A stretch of 64,000 nt of DNA from Thalassotalea_F euphylliae (GTDB lineage Bacteria > Pseudomonadota > Gammaproteobacteria > Enterobacterales > Alteromonadaceae). Within the stretch, counting starts at the first letter, position 1. Each line of letters opens with the position of its first letter. Below are positions 18,010-26,916 of this stretch, piece after piece. The DNA lies in the NCBI RefSeq assembly GCF_042682785.1, contig NZ_JBHUIB010000012.1, positions 248,001 to 312,000 on the forward strand, read 5' to 3'. The position numbers were made by a program, and so were the translations under genes. Under the pieces are notes generated by a model. The model saw only the letters and a program-made list of their open reading frames with translations, was not told where the DNA came from and ran no database searches.

Positions 18010-19241
18010 TGTTTGTTCGAGTAGCTAGAAAAAGTTTAATGAATCGTAAGGGGTCTGTGCTACTGACTATGCTGGCGATGGCGGTCAGTATTTTTGTGAT
18101 GCTTGGCGTTGAACATGTCCGAGAACAAGCAAAGAACAGCTTCAGCAATACCGTATCTGGCGTTGACTTAGTTGTAGGGGCTAGAACGGGAAACATTAAC
18201 CTACTGCTTTACAGTATTTTTCGTATGGGGGCTCCTACTAACAACATCAGTTGGCAGTCATATCAAGATATTCAAAACGACAGAAAAGTGGCTTGGACGA
18301 TACCTATTTCTCTAGGAGATTCTCATAAAGGCTATCGCGTTATTGGCACTAATAGTGACTACTTTACCCATTATCACTATGGCCAAAAGCAGCCATTAGG
18401 CTTCGAACACGGACAAGCATTCAAGCAAGTTTTCGACGTAGTATTAGGTTATGAAGTAGCCAAAGCGCTGAATTACCAACTTGGCGACAAATTGGTTTTA
18501 TCACATGGGGTTGGTGCAACAAGCTTTACTCATCATGATGAAAACCCGTTTACCGTGGTCGGTATTCTAAAGCCAACAGGTACGCCGGTTGACCAAAGCC
18601 TACATGTCAGCTTACAAGGGCTAGAAGCACTTCATTATGCAAATTTAAAGCTTGCGCCTGAAGGTGATAAGAAACGTCATATCCAACTTGAACAGCTGGC
18701 AAATATTCAGCCTAAGTCCATTACTGCTTTTATGGTTGGGCTAAAGTCTAAAATGGCGGTTTTTCAAATTCAGCGCCGTATCAACAACGCTAAATCTGAA
18801 CCGTTGATGGCTATTTTACCCGGGGTTGCGCTATCAGAGCTTTGGCAGTCTATGGCAGTTATGGAAAACGCGTTGCGTCTGATATCTGTGCTTGTCTTTA
18901 TTTCCGCATTGCTAGGGCTAAGTGCTATGTTGCTCACCTCAATAAGAGAGCGTTATCAAGAAATTCATCTGTTACGTGCTATTGGCGCATCACCTTTATT
19001 TCTGTTTTGGTTTATTGAATTAGAAGCGATGCTGATAACTATCGTGAGCACCGCATTGGGGGCGTCTGCTTTGTATGGAACTTTGGTGCTAGCACAGGAT
19101 TATATTTTGACGCACTATGGGGTATCACTAGATACAACTATTGTATCAGCCGATATGCTGCCCATTTTGGGTGTGGTGTATTTGTTTACATTTATCGCGG
19201 CTATTCCGCCCGCGGTTAACGCGTTCAATAAAGCAAGGTAG
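18009..19241 (+). CDS. ABC transporter permease, FtsX/MacB family (ZrgC-like)
   Basis: A 410-residue integral membrane permease. One membrane helix near residues 18-36 is followed by a large periplasmic domain (about 40-285, with VGARTGNINLLL and VVGILKPTGTPVDQSL), then three helices (about 290-312, 335-360, 380-400), the FtsX arrangement. The segment IRERYQEIHLLRAIGAS is the cytoplasmic coupling region. It overlaps the ATPase gene by one base. Permeases of this fold usually act as mechanotransmission devices rather than channels, so how it would promote zinc uptake is open. Substrate assignment rests on the surrounding zinc genes. Confidence 0.87.
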   Translation: MFVRVARKSLMNRKGSVLLTMLAMAVSIFVMLGVEHVREQAKNSFSNTVSGVDLVVGARTGNINLLLYSIFRMGAPTNNISWQSYQDIQNDRKVAWTIPISLGDSHKGYRVIGTNSDYFTHYHYGQKQPLGFEHGQAFKQVFDVVLGYEVAKALNYQLGDKLVLSHGVGATSFTHHDENPFTVVGILKPTGTPVDQSLHVSLQGLEALHYANLKLAPEGDKKRHIQLEQLANIQPKSITAFMVGLKSKMAVFQIQRRINNAKSEPLMAILPGVALSELWQSMAVMENALRLISVLVFISALLGLSAMLLTSIRERYQEIHLLRAIGASPLFLFWFIELEAMLITIVSTALGASALYGTLVLAQDYILTHYGVSLDTTIVSADMLPILGVVYLFTFIAAIPPAVNAFNKAR

Positions 19242-19276
19242 TATCTAGGCTATTTTTAGAGTGTCACTGATAATGC

Positions 19277-19306
19277 AAAAAGCTGCTAAGTCTTTAGCAG
19301 CTTTTT
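19277..19306. terminator. Bidirectional rho-independent terminator
   Basis: AAAAAGCTGCTAA and TTTAGCAGCTTTTT make a long stem around GTC, with A and T runs on both sides. It serves the permease gene and the convergent lytic transglycosylase gene, whose stop codon lies inside it. Confidence 0.88.
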
Positions 19307-19918
19307 ATAACGTTTATGTAAAATTTCAACGCGCTCTATATAGACCTTGGTTTCAGGGAACGGTGGGATACCGCCGTACTTTCTGACAGAACCTTCGCCT
19401 GCATTATAAGCCGCCGATGCCATACGTACATTGCCGTTATATTTTTTCATGAGCTTGGCTAAATGCTTCACACCACCTTGGATATTTTGCTGAGGGGTAA
19501 AGGGGTCGTGAACGCCCAACTCTCTTGCTGTAGCGGGCATTAATTGCATCAGGCCTTGGGCACCTTGTTTCGAAATGGCTTTAACGCGGAAATGACTTTC
19601 TGCATGAATAATGGCGCGTACAAGACTTGAGTCGACCTCATATAAATCAGCGGCAAATTCTATTTCATCGGCAAACGTATCCGGATATAGCTTAGTTTCC
19701 AGCCAATCAATTTCTGAATAAACGCCACAAGCATAGCAACCGAACTTTACTTCTTCGTAATAGGTGTCGATTGGCTCTATGTCTGAAAAAGACAATGTAC
19801 CTTGTTTTGAGTGATAGCGATAAACACGCTCTTCAGCAGATAATTGTGGTGCTACAACCGTACTCATAGCCGCAACAAAAAGAGCAGTACGGCGAACACC
19901 TGACTCTAACAACATCAT
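19286..19918 (-). CDS. Lytic transglycosylase, SLT domain
   Basis: A 210-residue exported enzyme that cleaves peptidoglycan. A signal peptide (about residues 1-28) is followed by a short DUF4124-like region (VYRYHSKQGTLSFSD) and then the SLT goose-type lysozyme domain: catalytic Glu107 in HAESHF, GLMQLMP, and AAYNAGEGSV. The total size matches small Slt/MltC-related enzymes. Two cysteines (CYAC, residues 61-64) could form a disulphide or bind metal in the periplasm. It stands alone, convergent with the zinc permease gene. Specific role in the cell wall cannot be read from sequence. Confidence 0.88.
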   Translation of the reverse strand: MMLLESGVRRTALFVAAMSTVVAPQLSAEERVYRYHSKQGTLSFSDIEPIDTYYEEVKFGCYACGVYSEIDWLETKLYPDTFADEIEFAADLYEVDSSLVRAIIHAESHFRVKAISKQGAQGLMQLMPATARELGVHDPFTPQQNIQGGVKHLAKLMKKYNGNVRMASAAYNAGEGSVRKYGGIPPFPETKVYIERVEILHKRYKKLLKT

Positions 19919-20055
19919 TCAATAGCAATTCCGTTTTACACATTGGGTTACAAAAAATACCGACATTTTGGCTAAATGTCTAAATTTTCGTGAAAAGCCG
20001 AGAAACAAATCGAAATAAGGTATTATATGCAGGTAGCAATTATCGGAGTGTTCCT

Positions 20056-21138
20056 TTGACAGAGTCGGCTGGCAAGCGCCTTAATAAATTTATTAGTGAG
20101 TCAGGTTTTTGTTCTCGCCGCGAGGCTGACAAACTTATAGAACAACAACGCGTCACGATTAATGGCAACGTACCAGAACTGGGCACTAAAGTGATGCCAG
20201 GTGACAAAGTGGCTGTTGATGGTAAATTTGTAGCGGCTAGTCCCGATAATAAATCTGATCGTATCTACATCGCTTACCACAAACCTATTGGTATCACATG
20301 TACAACAGAGCGTCATGTTAAAGGTAACATCATTGACGCTATTGGCCACAAAGAGCGTATTTTCCCTATTGGTCGCCTCGATAAACCCTCTGAAGGTTTG
20401 ATTTTTCTTACCAGTGATGGCGACATCGTTAACAAAATCCTTCGTGCTGAAAACGCACACGATAAAGAATATATCGTTACTGTGGATAAGCCATTAAGCG
20501 AGCGCTTTGTTCAACGAATGACGCGTGGCGTTCCTATATTAGGCACTATTACTGAACCTTGTCGCGTTGAAATTATCAGTAAATTTGTTTTCAAAATTAT
20601 TCTTACTCAAGGGCTTAATCGCCAAATTCGTCGAATGTGTGAATACTTGGGTTATGAGGTGAAGAAGCTTAAACGTGTTCGTATTATGAATATCGACCTT
20701 ACGGGCTTAAAAGTTGGCCAGTGGCGTAATTTAACGGAGCAAGAGCTTGCGGAAATCAACACTGCTGTTAAAGGATCTCGCAAAACATCAGCGAAAGCTG
20801 AAGTCGAGCAACGTCACATTAAACCCAATTCGCCTAAAGTCGGTGCAGTTAATAATAAAGCGTCAAGCGCGAATAAAGGCGGTAACAAGCTGTCAGATAA
20901 GCAAACCAACGAAACGCATAAAAAACGTGACATAGATAAAAGCGATTCTCGCTTTCGCAAGGACAATGAGAGCGAGCCACGATCTAAAGGTTCTAGTTCG
21001 CGCAAATCAACCGGCCGTAGTGAGCAGGTTGACGGTAAAAACCGCAAGCCTCAGCCGTCTTCAAATACGTACCGCATTGACAATAAAGTGTTAAAAAAAC
21101 CGAAACCTGATGGAAACAAGTTAAGCCTTAAAAAATAG
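20056..21138 (+). CDS. rluF: 23S rRNA pseudouridine(2604) synthase RluF
   Basis: A 360-residue RNA modification enzyme matching E. coli RluF throughout its catalytic part. It has an N-terminal S4 domain (RLNKFISESGFCSRREAD), catalytic Asp109 in GRLDKPSEG, and the RluF-typical NRQIRRMCEYLGYEVKKLKR stretch. The frame is open upstream to a GTG at 19990, but TTG 20056 has GGAG 7 bases before it and gives the expected N-terminus. Beyond about residue 235 the protein continues in a long, basic, Ser/Lys-rich tail with no predicted fold, longer than the E. coli tail; it may help bind rRNA. Confidence 0.92.
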   Translation: MTESAGKRLNKFISESGFCSRREADKLIEQQRVTINGNVPELGTKVMPGDKVAVDGKFVAASPDNKSDRIYIAYHKPIGITCTTERHVKGNIIDAIGHKERIFPIGRLDKPSEGLIFLTSDGDIVNKILRAENAHDKEYIVTVDKPLSERFVQRMTRGVPILGTITEPCRVEIISKFVFKIILTQGLNRQIRRMCEYLGYEVKKLKRVRIMNIDLTGLKVGQWRNLTEQELAEINTAVKGSRKTSAKAEVEQRHIKPNSPKVGAVNNKASSANKGGNKLSDKQTNETHKKRDIDKSDSRFRKDNESEPRSKGSSSRKSTGRSEQVDGKNRKPQPSSNTYRIDNKVLKKPKPDGNKLSLKK

Positions 21139-21209
21139 CGTTATAACTTCGTTCAAAAATTAGTAGTGCGTGAGCTAATAAGTCATTGCTATATTCTTAA
21201 CTTGCAAAT

Positions 21210-21228
21210 GCAATTAATTATCATTAAC
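21210..21228 (+). promoter_or_regulatory. Possible Fur-like operator
   Basis: GCAATTAATTATCATTAAC matches the 19-bp Fur consensus at 13 positions and lies 58 bases before the exported protein gene at 21287. AT-rich DNA gives chance matches, so this is tentative. Confidence 0.3.
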
Positions 21229-21286
21229 ATTCATTCATTGTGTTGCGTTAGTCACGACGCTATTTTTACATTTGCAGGAAAAATTT

Positions 21287-21796
21287 ATGAAATTTAAGTT
21301 AACGATGGCATCTTTGCTTATTGCATTATCAGGCCAAGTTGCAGCGCATGCACACAAAGACCACAATGAGTCTGCAATGTGGGATAAATATCAGAACTTA
21401 GCTCAAAAAATCAATGCTTCGGTGCAGTCAGCGTCGATGTCAGAATTAGCTAAGGACAGTGCTATGCTCACTAAACTGTCAACTAAGCTATTGCCAGCAT
21501 TCGTTGCTAAGCAACCCGTTTGCACAGAATATATTAATGCGGCTATCGCAGCGACAGACACCATGCTAAACAGTTCGCTTGACGTGATAGAGAAAGACTA
21601 TCATGCAGATGGTAAATTACCGAAAATTAAAGCGGCTGTCTGTTACCACGCAAAGGACATGCTTGTGCATCCGGCCACTATGGCTGTGATTGCGAAAACG
21701 GAAGCGGGTAATGAAAAAGCGCGTGAAATGATAGCGCACGAGTTAGAAGAGGTGCTTGAGCACTTCAACCAAGTTAAACAAAACGCCGGTATTTAA
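21287..21796 (+). CDS. Exported hypothetical protein
   Basis: A 169-residue protein I cannot assign to a family. It has a signal peptide (cleavage near QVAAHA), leaving a mature N-terminus with several His (HAHKDHNES). The remainder looks all-helical and contains two cysteines (in QPVCTEY and AAVCYH) that could be disulphide-linked in the periplasm, plus AHELEEVLEHFNQVK at the end. ATG 21287 follows AGGAAA; an in-frame TTG at 21272 is less likely. The gene stands alone between rluF and a small membrane protein, with a possible Fur-like site upstream. Metal or haem binding would be a guess. Confidence 0.6.
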   Translation: MKFKLTMASLLIALSGQVAAHAHKDHNESAMWDKYQNLAQKINASVQSASMSELAKDSAMLTKLSTKLLPAFVAKQPVCTEYINAAIAATDTMLNSSLDVIEKDYHADGKLPKIKAAVCYHAKDMLVHPATMAVIAKTEAGNEKAREMIAHELEEVLEHFNQVKQNAGI

Positions 21797-21829
21797 AGGT
21801 TGAGCCGGTGCAATATCTACGAAGGCTTT

Positions 21830-22150
21830 TTAAGTCATTGCGATGATATAGCCAATTAGGCCGCCAATAATTAAATAAGGCATTGAGCTTAACATTGGTA
21901 TTAAACTAACCAAAGCGAGGCGAGCATTGCTTACCTCGCTTTTTTTATACCGATATTGCAGGTAAATAGTAGCGGCAAAAAAGAGGGGATAGGCCGCACC
22001 TGACCAGCCAAAGTATTGAAAAAATAACCACTCTATACCTTGGCTAGTGGCAGCCATATCATCGGTAAAAAGTTTGGAAATCCACGCGTATGGCCAAAAG
22101 CAAAATATGGCTAACCAGAGCACGTTCATTAATCTTAAGTAGTTTTTCAT
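21830..22150 (-). CDS. Small membrane protein, unknown function
   Basis: A 106-residue protein with three clear hydrophobic stretches (about residues 4-24, 50-66 and 82-104) separated by a basic loop YRYKKSE. No recognised family. It ends close to the convergent exported-protein gene and precedes the spermidine-synthase-like pair's end by 34 bases on the same strand, so it may be the last gene of that operon. Codon use looks like its neighbours'. Confidence 0.6.
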   Translation of the reverse strand: MKNYLRLMNVLWLAIFCFWPYAWISKLFTDDMAATSQGIEWLFFQYFGWSGAAYPLFFAATIYLQYRYKKSEVSNARLALVSLIPMLSSMPYLIIGGLIGYIIAMT

Positions 22151-22184
22151 GATGACCTATTTACGTGGTTAGTTGGCGCAGTAT

Positions 22185-23078
22185 TTACAAGTTAAGCAAA
22201 TTCGCAGGTGAAAACTGATCGGTTAGCACCTTGGTATCTGCTGGCCAGTCTTGCTCTGACGAAAAACTCTCATACACGTCCAAAATATTTACCCCGTACT
22301 GCCTCAATCTGTCATGAAGCGGCCCCAAATTAGGCTTTAAGCTGTCTAACGAAGGCAGTCCATTTGGCGTGACTAATATGATGCGGTTTTCGTTTTTTCG
22401 ATTATGAACACTATAAAAGTCACCAAACACATCGTGATAAGTGGCAGACTCATAGTTATACAAATCACTAATCGAAAAGGTGTTCGCTGTTAGTACGCCA
22501 TTGTCTGATAATAAGCCTTTCGCTTCTGTTAAAAATTCTTTAGTAAGAAGATGTTCGGGAATATAGTCGCCGTTGAATGCATCTAAAATAATCCAGTCAT
22601 AGGTTTGCTTTTTCAAGAGCGCACGCTTGATATAGATTCGGCCATCTTTCACTACACTGGTGACATGATCATTTTCAAAAAAGCTAAAATACTTTCTTGC
22701 AACATCTATAACCGCAGGGTCAATTTCAACATTTTCAATGGTTGCATTGGGTAGCAGCTGATGCAAGGTGTTAGACATCGTGCCACCACCCAAACCAATG
22801 ATGAGTATTCTTTCAGGATTAGGGTTGACTATCATGCCTGAGAACATCAACTTGGTGTAGTTGAATACAAGCCTTTCTGGCTCCGACTTTAAAAAGCAGC
22901 TTTGGTTAGACTTCTTGCTACGAACATTAAATTTTAAGCAGCGTAAATTGCCTGAATCTTCGACCAAAATATTGCGATATAAAGAACGTTCTTGATGGAT
23001 AACTTTAGCTTGGCTAGCAGTGCTAACTAGAAGTGTTATGAGAATCAAAAAAATAGTGGCTGAAGTTTGTTTACTCAT
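22185..23078 (-). CDS. Spermidine synthase-like protein (separate enzymatic half)
   Basis: A 297-residue Rossmann-fold protein of the spermidine synthase-like family. It has GLGGG (residues 95-99), an acidic ENVEID site (115-120), VKDGR and ILDAFNGDYIP (Asp166). True SpeE motifs are only partly kept, so aminopropyl transfer is not assured. The N-terminus (residues 8-24) is a hydrophobic segment ending in STASQA that resembles a signal peptide or a single membrane helix. ATG 23078 is chosen because AAAGGA lies 8 bases upstream; its ATGAGTAA overlaps the stop of the upstream gene. Together the two genes correspond to the 'fused MFS/spermidine synthase' architecture. Confidence 0.78.
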   Translation of the reverse strand: MSKQTSATIFLILITLLVSTASQAKVIHQERSLYRNILVEDSGNLRCLKFNVRSKKSNQSCFLKSEPERLVFNYTKLMFSGMIVNPNPERILIIGLGGGTMSNTLHQLLPNATIENVEIDPAVIDVARKYFSFFENDHVTSVVKDGRIYIKRALLKKQTYDWIILDAFNGDYIPEHLLTKEFLTEAKGLLSDNGVLTANTFSISDLYNYESATYHDVFGDFYSVHNRKNENRIILVTPNGLPSLDSLKPNLGPLHDRLRQYGVNILDVYESFSSEQDWPADTKVLTDQFSPANLLNL

Positions 23079-23730
23079 TCGTGCATTCCTTTGCATTTGA
23101 AGTATTCATGGCTTTAGTTTCTTCGCTGGTTTGCTCTCGTCCACAAACAATAGCGACGATACCGAGGCAAACCAGCAATAGGCTGAACGTAGTAATAATG
23201 TTGTTCACTTCAAAGTAAAGTACCAAATAGAAAGAGGTGATGATGGTACCTAGTGCTGATCCCAGCGTACTAACGAAATAGAGTACGCCAGCGACTTGGC
23301 CGCTTTCCTCTTTGGTGGTGACAAGTAGTCGAACCGAATAGGGCGAAATCATGCCAAGGAAAATGGTAGGGATTAAAAACAATGCACTGGCTGCCACCAG
23401 AGAGCCATAACGTGTATCTTCAATCGCTAGAAAAATCGCTTCCATTATAGGGTTAGCGAAAAAGGCAATAGGCATCACTAGAACACCTGCAATGATAAAC
23501 AGTGAGCCGTATCGTTTTAGGCTGGCGTTTTTTGTCGATAGCTTGCCACCGTACAAATACCCAATAGATAGGCTCAACATAAAGACAGTGATGATACTGC
23601 CCCAAATATGAACGCTACTGCCAAAAAACGGTGCTAAGATGCGGCCACCGAGTAATTCGACGCCCATAATTGAAAAGCCACTGCTAAAAGCAAGTAGGTA
23701 AATTAAGTAGTTTTGCCAGCGCGATGCCAT
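23071..23730 (-). CDS. Membrane half of a split MFS/spermidine synthase-like system
   Basis: A 219-residue membrane protein with six hydrophobic helices (about 8-27, 42-62, 74-92, 109-127, 146-173, 178-197). Typical motifs of the membrane part of fused MFS/spermidine synthase-like proteins are present: GVELLGGRILAPFFGSS, ITVFMLSLSIGY and GMISPYSVRL. In many bacteria this part is one protein with the SAM-binding domain; here a stop separates them, with an 8-base overlap that should couple translation. The substrate transported, if any, is unknown. Confidence 0.78.
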   Translation of the reverse strand: MASRWQNYLIYLLAFSSGFSIMGVELLGGRILAPFFGSSVHIWGSIITVFMLSLSIGYLYGGKLSTKNASLKRYGSLFIIAGVLVMPIAFFANPIMEAIFLAIEDTRYGSLVAASALFLIPTIFLGMISPYSVRLLVTTKEESGQVAGVLYFVSTLGSALGTIITSFYLVLYFEVNNIITTFSLLLVCLGIVAIVCGREQTSEETKAMNTSNAKECTNE

Positions 23731-23773
23731 GTTGATATCTCTTTGTTATCGTTATGGAATCCATCCTACTGGA

Positions 23774-23812
23774 TATAAAACAAAGAGGCTAGCGCGTTAG
23801 CGCTAGCCTCTT
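23774..23812 (-). terminator. Terminator of uvrA
   Basis: AAGAGGCTAGCGC and GCGCTAGCCTCTT form a 13-bp stem around GTTA; on the minus strand a T-rich TTTGTTTTA follows. It lies just past the uvrA stop, before the membrane gene. Confidence 0.85.
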
Positions 23813-23853
23813 AATAATAATTTGTAAGTGCGTTTTACTACTAGAAATTTATC

Positions 23854-26682
23854 TTATTTTCCCAGTAATGGCTTCAAGAAGCGTGCAGTGTGCGATTGCT
23901 TGTGTTCAGCGACACTTTCAGGTGTACCTGTCACTAATATTTCGCCACCACCAGAGCCACCTTCTGGGCCTAAATCAACAATCCAGTCCGCGGTCTTGAT
24001 CACATCTAAATTATGCTCAATGACAACAATGGTGTTGCCATGATCACGCAGACGATGAATCACTTGCAGTAGTTGCTTAATGTCATGGAAGTGTAAGCCT
24101 GTCGTTGGCTCATCTAGGATATACAGTGTTTTGCCTGTATCACGTTTAGAAAGCTCTTTCGCTAATTTAACACGTTGTGCTTCACCACCAGAAAGCGTAG
24201 TTGCTGACTGACCTAGCGTGATGTAACTCAAGCCTACATCCATCAGCGTTTGCAGCTTACGTTTAACGGCAGGAATGGCGTGGAAGAACTCGAGCGCATC
24301 TTCAATGGTCATATCAAGCACTTCATGGATGTTTTTGCCTTTGTATTTTACTTCCAGTGTTTCGCGGTTATAGCGCTTACCTTTACATTCGTCACACGGT
24401 ACATAAACATCAGGCAAGAAATGCATTTCTACTTTAATAACACCGTCACCCTGACAAGCTTCACAGCGACCGCCTTTGACGTTAAAGCTAAAACGACCTG
24501 GCTTGTAACCTCGAGAACGTGCTTCTTGTGTGCCTGCGAAAATATCGCGAACAGCAGTAAAAATCCCGGTATAAGTCGCAGGGTTAGAACGAGGGGTCCT
24601 GCCAATTGGGCTTTGATCAATATCAATCACTTTATCGAGTTGGTCTAATCCCGTAATTGATTTGTATGGTGCAGGCTCTTGTGTCGTTGCGCCATTGAGT
24701 TCGATGTGTGAAATCTTAAATAAGGTATCGTTAATCAGCGTCGATTTGCCCGAGCCTGATACACCCGTAATACAGGTCATCAGTCCGACAGGAATAGTCA
24801 AGTCAACATCTTTAAGGTTGTTGCCACTTGCGCCTTTTAGCTCGACCAATTGCTTCTTGTCAAACTTGGTGCGCTTAGCGGGTACTTCAATGGCCTCTCT
24901 TCCAGAAAGGTATTTTCCGGTAAGTGAGTCTTCACTTTTTAAGATGTCGTCCATTGTACCTGACGCAATGATGTCACCGCCATGAACACCAGCACCTGGG
25001 CCGATATCAATAATGTGATCGGCTTCACGAATCGCATCTTCATCATGTTCTACAACGATAACGGTATTACCTAAGTCACGCAAATGGGTGAGGGTGCTAA
25101 GTAAGCGTTCGTTATCGCGTTGATGCAGACCGATAGACGGTTCATCAAGTACATACATAACGCCCACTAGACCTGCACCAATTTGGCTGGCTAGTCGAAT
25201 ACGTTGCGCTTCACCACCAGACAAGGTGTCGGCGCTTCGTGACAAATTAAGGTAATTCAAGCCAACATTGACCAAGAAGCCTAGGCGGTCGTTAATTTCC
25301 TTTAAAATCTTTTCAGCGATCTTGCCTTTTTGTCCTGTGAGCTCAAGAGAAGAAAAGAACTCTAGTGCTTCTGCAATAGATAGCTCTGCAATTTGATGCA
25401 GTGGCTTTTCATTCACAAATACATTACGCGCTTCCAAGCGCAAGCGGGAACCACCGCAATCAGGACATGGTTGATTGTTTAAGTATTTCGACAGCTCTTC
25501 GCGGACAGCGTTAGACTCCGTCTCTTTATAACGGCGCTGCATATTGTTCAAAATACCTTCGAATGGGTGGTTTCGAACAACAATATCACCGCGGTCGTTC
25601 ATATACTTAAATTCAATAGCCTCTTTACCACTACCATAAAGTACCACTTTCTGAATATTTTCAGGTAGCTCATTGAACGGCGTTTCAACGGTAAAGCTGT
25701 AGTGGTCCGATAATGCTTGCAGCATTTGGAAATAATAGAAGTTTCGCTTATCCCAACCACGAATAGCACCACCAGAAAGGCTCAGTTCAGGATTGGTGAT
25801 AACACGGTTAGGGTCAAAGAACTGTTGAATGCCCAATCCATCACAAGTTTGACAAGCACCAGCTGGGTTGTTGAACGAGAACAAACGAGGCTCAAGTTCT
25901 TGCATGCTGTAGCCACACACTGGACAGGCAAAGTTTGCAGAAAAGAGCAGCTCTTCTTTGTCTGGTTCGTCCATAAAGGCGACTTTTGCGGTGCCTGATG
26001 TCAACGCTAGCGCAGTTTCAAACGATTCCGAAAGACGCAGTTGAATGTCATCGCGCACTTTTAATCGGTCAACAACAACCTCAATGGTGTGTTTTTTGTG
26101 TAACTCTAGTGTCGGTGGATCGGATAGGTCGCAGACTTCGCCATCAATGCGTGCTCGAATGTAGCCTTGGGCCGCTAAATTATCTAGTAACTTAACATGC
26201 TCACCTTTACGGTTTTGAAGCACAGGGGCCAAAATCATAACCTTGGTACCTTCTTCAAGCGAAAGCACTTTGTCGACCATTTGTGACACGGTTTGCGCTG
26301 CTAGAGGCTCTTTGTGTGTCGGACAGCGTGGCTCACCAACGCGTGCATACAGCAAACGCAAGTAATCGTATATTTCAGTGATGGTACCAACTGTTGAACG
26401 CGGGTTATGCGATGTCGATTTTTGTTCGATTGAAATGGCTGGAGACAATCCTTCGATATGATCAACGTCAGGTTTTTCCATTAACGACAAAAATTGACGA
26501 GCATACGCAGATAACGATTCAACATAACGACGCTGACCCTCAGCGTACAATGTATCGAAAGCGAGAGAAGATTTACCAGAGCCAGATAAGCCAGTGATAA
26601 CGATGAGCTTATCGCGGGGAATTTCGAGATTAATATTCTTAAGATTATGAGTTCGAGCGCCTCTGACCTCAATGTTTTGCAT
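23854..26682 (-). CDS. uvrA: Excinuclease ABC subunit A
   Basis: The damage-recognition ATPase of nucleotide excision repair, 942 residues, full length. Two ABC modules are visible: Walker A GLSGSGKSS and GVSGSGKST, signatures LSGGEAQRIR and LSGGEAQRVK, Walker B YVLDEPS and YILDEPTTG. Zinc-finger cysteine pairs occur at CPVC/CQTC and CEAC/CDEC. The frame extends upstream to 26781, but MQNIEVRGARTHNL at 26682 is the usual UvrA start. It is divergent from yajR. I could not find a canonical LexA site (CTGT-N8-ACAG) in the 234 bases between them. Confidence 0.97.
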   Translation of the reverse strand: MQNIEVRGARTHNLKNINLEIPRDKLIVITGLSGSGKSSLAFDTLYAEGQRRYVESLSAYARQFLSLMEKPDVDHIEGLSPAISIEQKSTSHNPRSTVGTITEIYDYLRLLYARVGEPRCPTHKEPLAAQTVSQMVDKVLSLEEGTKVMILAPVLQNRKGEHVKLLDNLAAQGYIRARIDGEVCDLSDPPTLELHKKHTIEVVVDRLKVRDDIQLRLSESFETALALTSGTAKVAFMDEPDKEELLFSANFACPVCGYSMQELEPRLFSFNNPAGACQTCDGLGIQQFFDPNRVITNPELSLSGGAIRGWDKRNFYYFQMLQALSDHYSFTVETPFNELPENIQKVVLYGSGKEAIEFKYMNDRGDIVVRNHPFEGILNNMQRRYKETESNAVREELSKYLNNQPCPDCGGSRLRLEARNVFVNEKPLHQIAELSIAEALEFFSSLELTGQKGKIAEKILKEINDRLGFLVNVGLNYLNLSRSADTLSGGEAQRIRLASQIGAGLVGVMYVLDEPSIGLHQRDNERLLSTLTHLRDLGNTVIVVEHDEDAIREADHIIDIGPGAGVHGGDIIASGTMDDILKSEDSLTGKYLSGREAIEVPAKRTKFDKKQLVELKGASGNNLKDVDLTIPVGLMTCITGVSGSGKSTLINDTLFKISHIELNGATTQEPAPYKSITGLDQLDKVIDIDQSPIGRTPRSNPATYTGIFTAVRDIFAGTQEARSRGYKPGRFSFNVKGGRCEACQGDGVIKVEMHFLPDVYVPCDECKGKRYNRETLEVKYKGKNIHEVLDMTIEDALEFFHAIPAVKRKLQTLMDVGLSYITLGQSATTLSGGEAQRVKLAKELSKRDTGKTLYILDEPTTGLHFHDIKQLLQVIHRLRDHGNTIVVIEHNLDVIKTADWIVDLGPEGGSGGGEILVTGTPESVAEHKQSHTARFLKPLLGK

Positions 26683-26835
26683 AACCGTTCCGAGCAACCA
26701 AAGTAATCCACCATTATTGCATATAAGCGAGCGAATTTTCACCTGAAATTCACCGCGCGAGATACTTTTCCAAAGATGCAAAGCTTTACTGGTCTGAATC
26801 GAATAAAGATCAGTATCACCTATTTCTGTTGTTAC

Positions 26836-26862
26836 TAAGAGCGTGATAGAATCTCGCTCTTA
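26836..26862 (+). promoter_or_regulatory. Inverted repeat upstream of yajR
   Basis: TAAGAGCG and CGCTCTTA form perfect 8-bp arms separated by 11 bases, 55 bases before the yajR start. It could be an operator or a leader hairpin; no T-run follows, so a terminator is unlikely. Confidence 0.45.
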
Positions 26863-26916
26863 AAGACTTTGTTTTTCAGACAATCCAAACCTAGCCCGTT
26901 TTCGTTTTAAAATTTT

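Noticed and set aside
26683..26916. LexA (SOS) box for uvrA
   Set aside because: Both strands were read for CTGT-N8-ACAG; only a TACTG...CAG pair with wrong spacing was found.
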